From Magnetovibrio sp. (GTDB lineage: Bacteria; Pseudomonadota; Alphaproteobacteria; Rhodospirillales; Magnetovibrionaceae), in NCBI GenBank assembly GCA_016763255.1, contig JAESUA010000167.1, positions 1-5,308 on the forward strand: a stretch of 5,308 bases of DNA. The letters run 5' to 3'. A program made the translations under genes and the position numbers. The notes beneath the pieces are model-generated. The model did no database searches and had not been told where the DNA came from. It was given only the letters and a program-made list of their open reading frames with translations. Below, in pieces: positions 4,728-5,308 of this stretch. Each line of letters opens with the position of its first letter. The stretch's first letter is position 1.

Positions 4728-5308
4728 TTAGCTGGCCTGGGCGACGATGGCCGGATGCAGGCTGGTTTCAAAGCGAACCGTATCCGGATTCCAGCGGTGC
4801 AGCTGATAAAGCGGCTGATCTGCCAGAGTGTCATCATACTCACCGATGCGATTGTCCGGCGGCAAGCTGGGCGTCACGGTGGCGACGCAAGTTTCCAGAT
4901 CGACGCTGAACGGACGATGGGCGTGGCCGCAGAACATGTGCACCACCTGTTTGTGATGACTGACCAAATCCAAAAAAGCATCTGCCAAAATCTTATCGTC
5001 GAACTGGAATGGATGCGACGATGTGGTGACCTCAAACGGTGGATGATGCATAAACAGCGCCGTTGGTGTATCGGGTGCCTCTTTAAGCATCTCTTCCAGC
5101 GCCGCCAAACGCACCGAACAGGTGGTGCCGACGTTGCGTTCGCGATGTTGGGTATCCATTGCGATCAGCCGCACAGCAAATCCTTCGACGGAATAGAGAA
5201 CAAAACCATCCGCCGTGCCTGCCCCGCCTAAGTCTTTCAGACCAGCGATCAAATTGTCGCAATTGTCACGATTGCCCAAGGCGCAAAAAACCGGCATGGA
5301 CAATTGGC
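4728..5308 (-). CDS. Calcineurin-like metallophosphoesterase, CpdA-type (C-terminal part; N-terminus beyond right edge)
   Basis: This is the C-terminal portion, about 193 residues, of a binuclear metal phosphoesterase resembling the class III cyclic-nucleotide phosphodiesterases (CpdA group). The visible motifs in order are ALGNRDN (the GNHD block), the 'L.LAMDT'-like strand (IAMDTQ), TALFMHHPPF (metal-binding His) and FCGHAHRPF (GHxH metal ligands), followed by a TPSLPP segment. The D-x-H and GDxxD blocks must lie to the right of the window. The histidine of GNHD is replaced by arginine, although the metal-binding Asn is retained. The frame is open to the edge, so the TTG and ATG near 5303 and 5297 are probably internal. 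cAMP hydrolysis is a family-based guess; other phosphodiesters or phosphomonoesters are possible. The gene is convergent with the CysH-like gene and shares its terminator. Confidence 0.85.
   Translation of the reverse strand, partial: QLSMPVFCALGNRDNCDNLIAGLKDLGGAGTADGFVLYSVEGFAVRLIAMDTQHRERNVGTTCSVRLAALEEMLKEAPDTPTALFMHHPPFEVTTSSHPFQFDDKILADAFLDLVSHHKQVVHMFCGHAHRPFSVDLETCVATVTPSLPPDNRIGEYDDTLADQPLYQLHRWNPDTVRFETSLHPAIVAQAS

Noticed and set aside
4755..5231. A 158-codon plus-strand open frame opposite the metallophosphoesterase
   Set aside because: It is antisense to a gene with clear GHxH and HHPP motifs and has no support of its own.

Overview
The window looks like chromosomal DNA of an alphaproteobacterium. 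Rhodospirillales-like is my tentative guess, based on the style of the Pst and PhoR proteins and the phoR-pstS-pstC order; no rRNA or other taxonomic marker is present. Coding regions are moderately GC-rich. One intergenic stretch is strikingly AT-rich.

Left part (1-3020, all minus strand): a phosphate-starvation locus transcribed leftward as phoR, then pstS, then pstC. PhoR is the membrane histidine kinase that senses the phosphate status relayed by the Pst transporter. PstS is the periplasmic phosphate-binding protein. PstC is one of the two channel subunits and runs off the left edge. In many alphaproteobacteria pstA, pstB, phoU and phoB follow, but none is visible here. A possible Pho box and a 9-bp dyad precede pstS, and a strong hairpin lies between pstS and pstC.

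Middle part (3021-4654): a 285-bp divergent intergenic region separates phoR from a plus-strand gene for a small ArsR-type winged-helix regulator with an N-terminal Cys-Leu-Cys. After 356 bp without a gene, including a 180-bp core of about 29% GC with inverted repeats and a plausible promoter, comes a divergent PAPS-reductase-fold (CysH-like) protein. It lacks the catalytic C-terminal cysteine motif and the Fe-S cysteines of known CysH enzymes, but has four regularly spaced cysteines at its N-terminus. Both genes have unusual G7 or G8 tracts as ribosome-binding sites. This regulator/pseudo-CysH pair is the least explained part of the window.

Right part (4655-5308): a symmetrical stem-loop with T tracts on both sides serves as a shared terminator for the CysH-like gene and a convergent minus-strand gene. 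That gene encodes a calcineurin-like metallophosphoesterase of the CpdA type, and its N-terminal part lies beyond the right edge.

I saw no tRNA, rRNA, CRISPR array, insertion sequence or attachment site.
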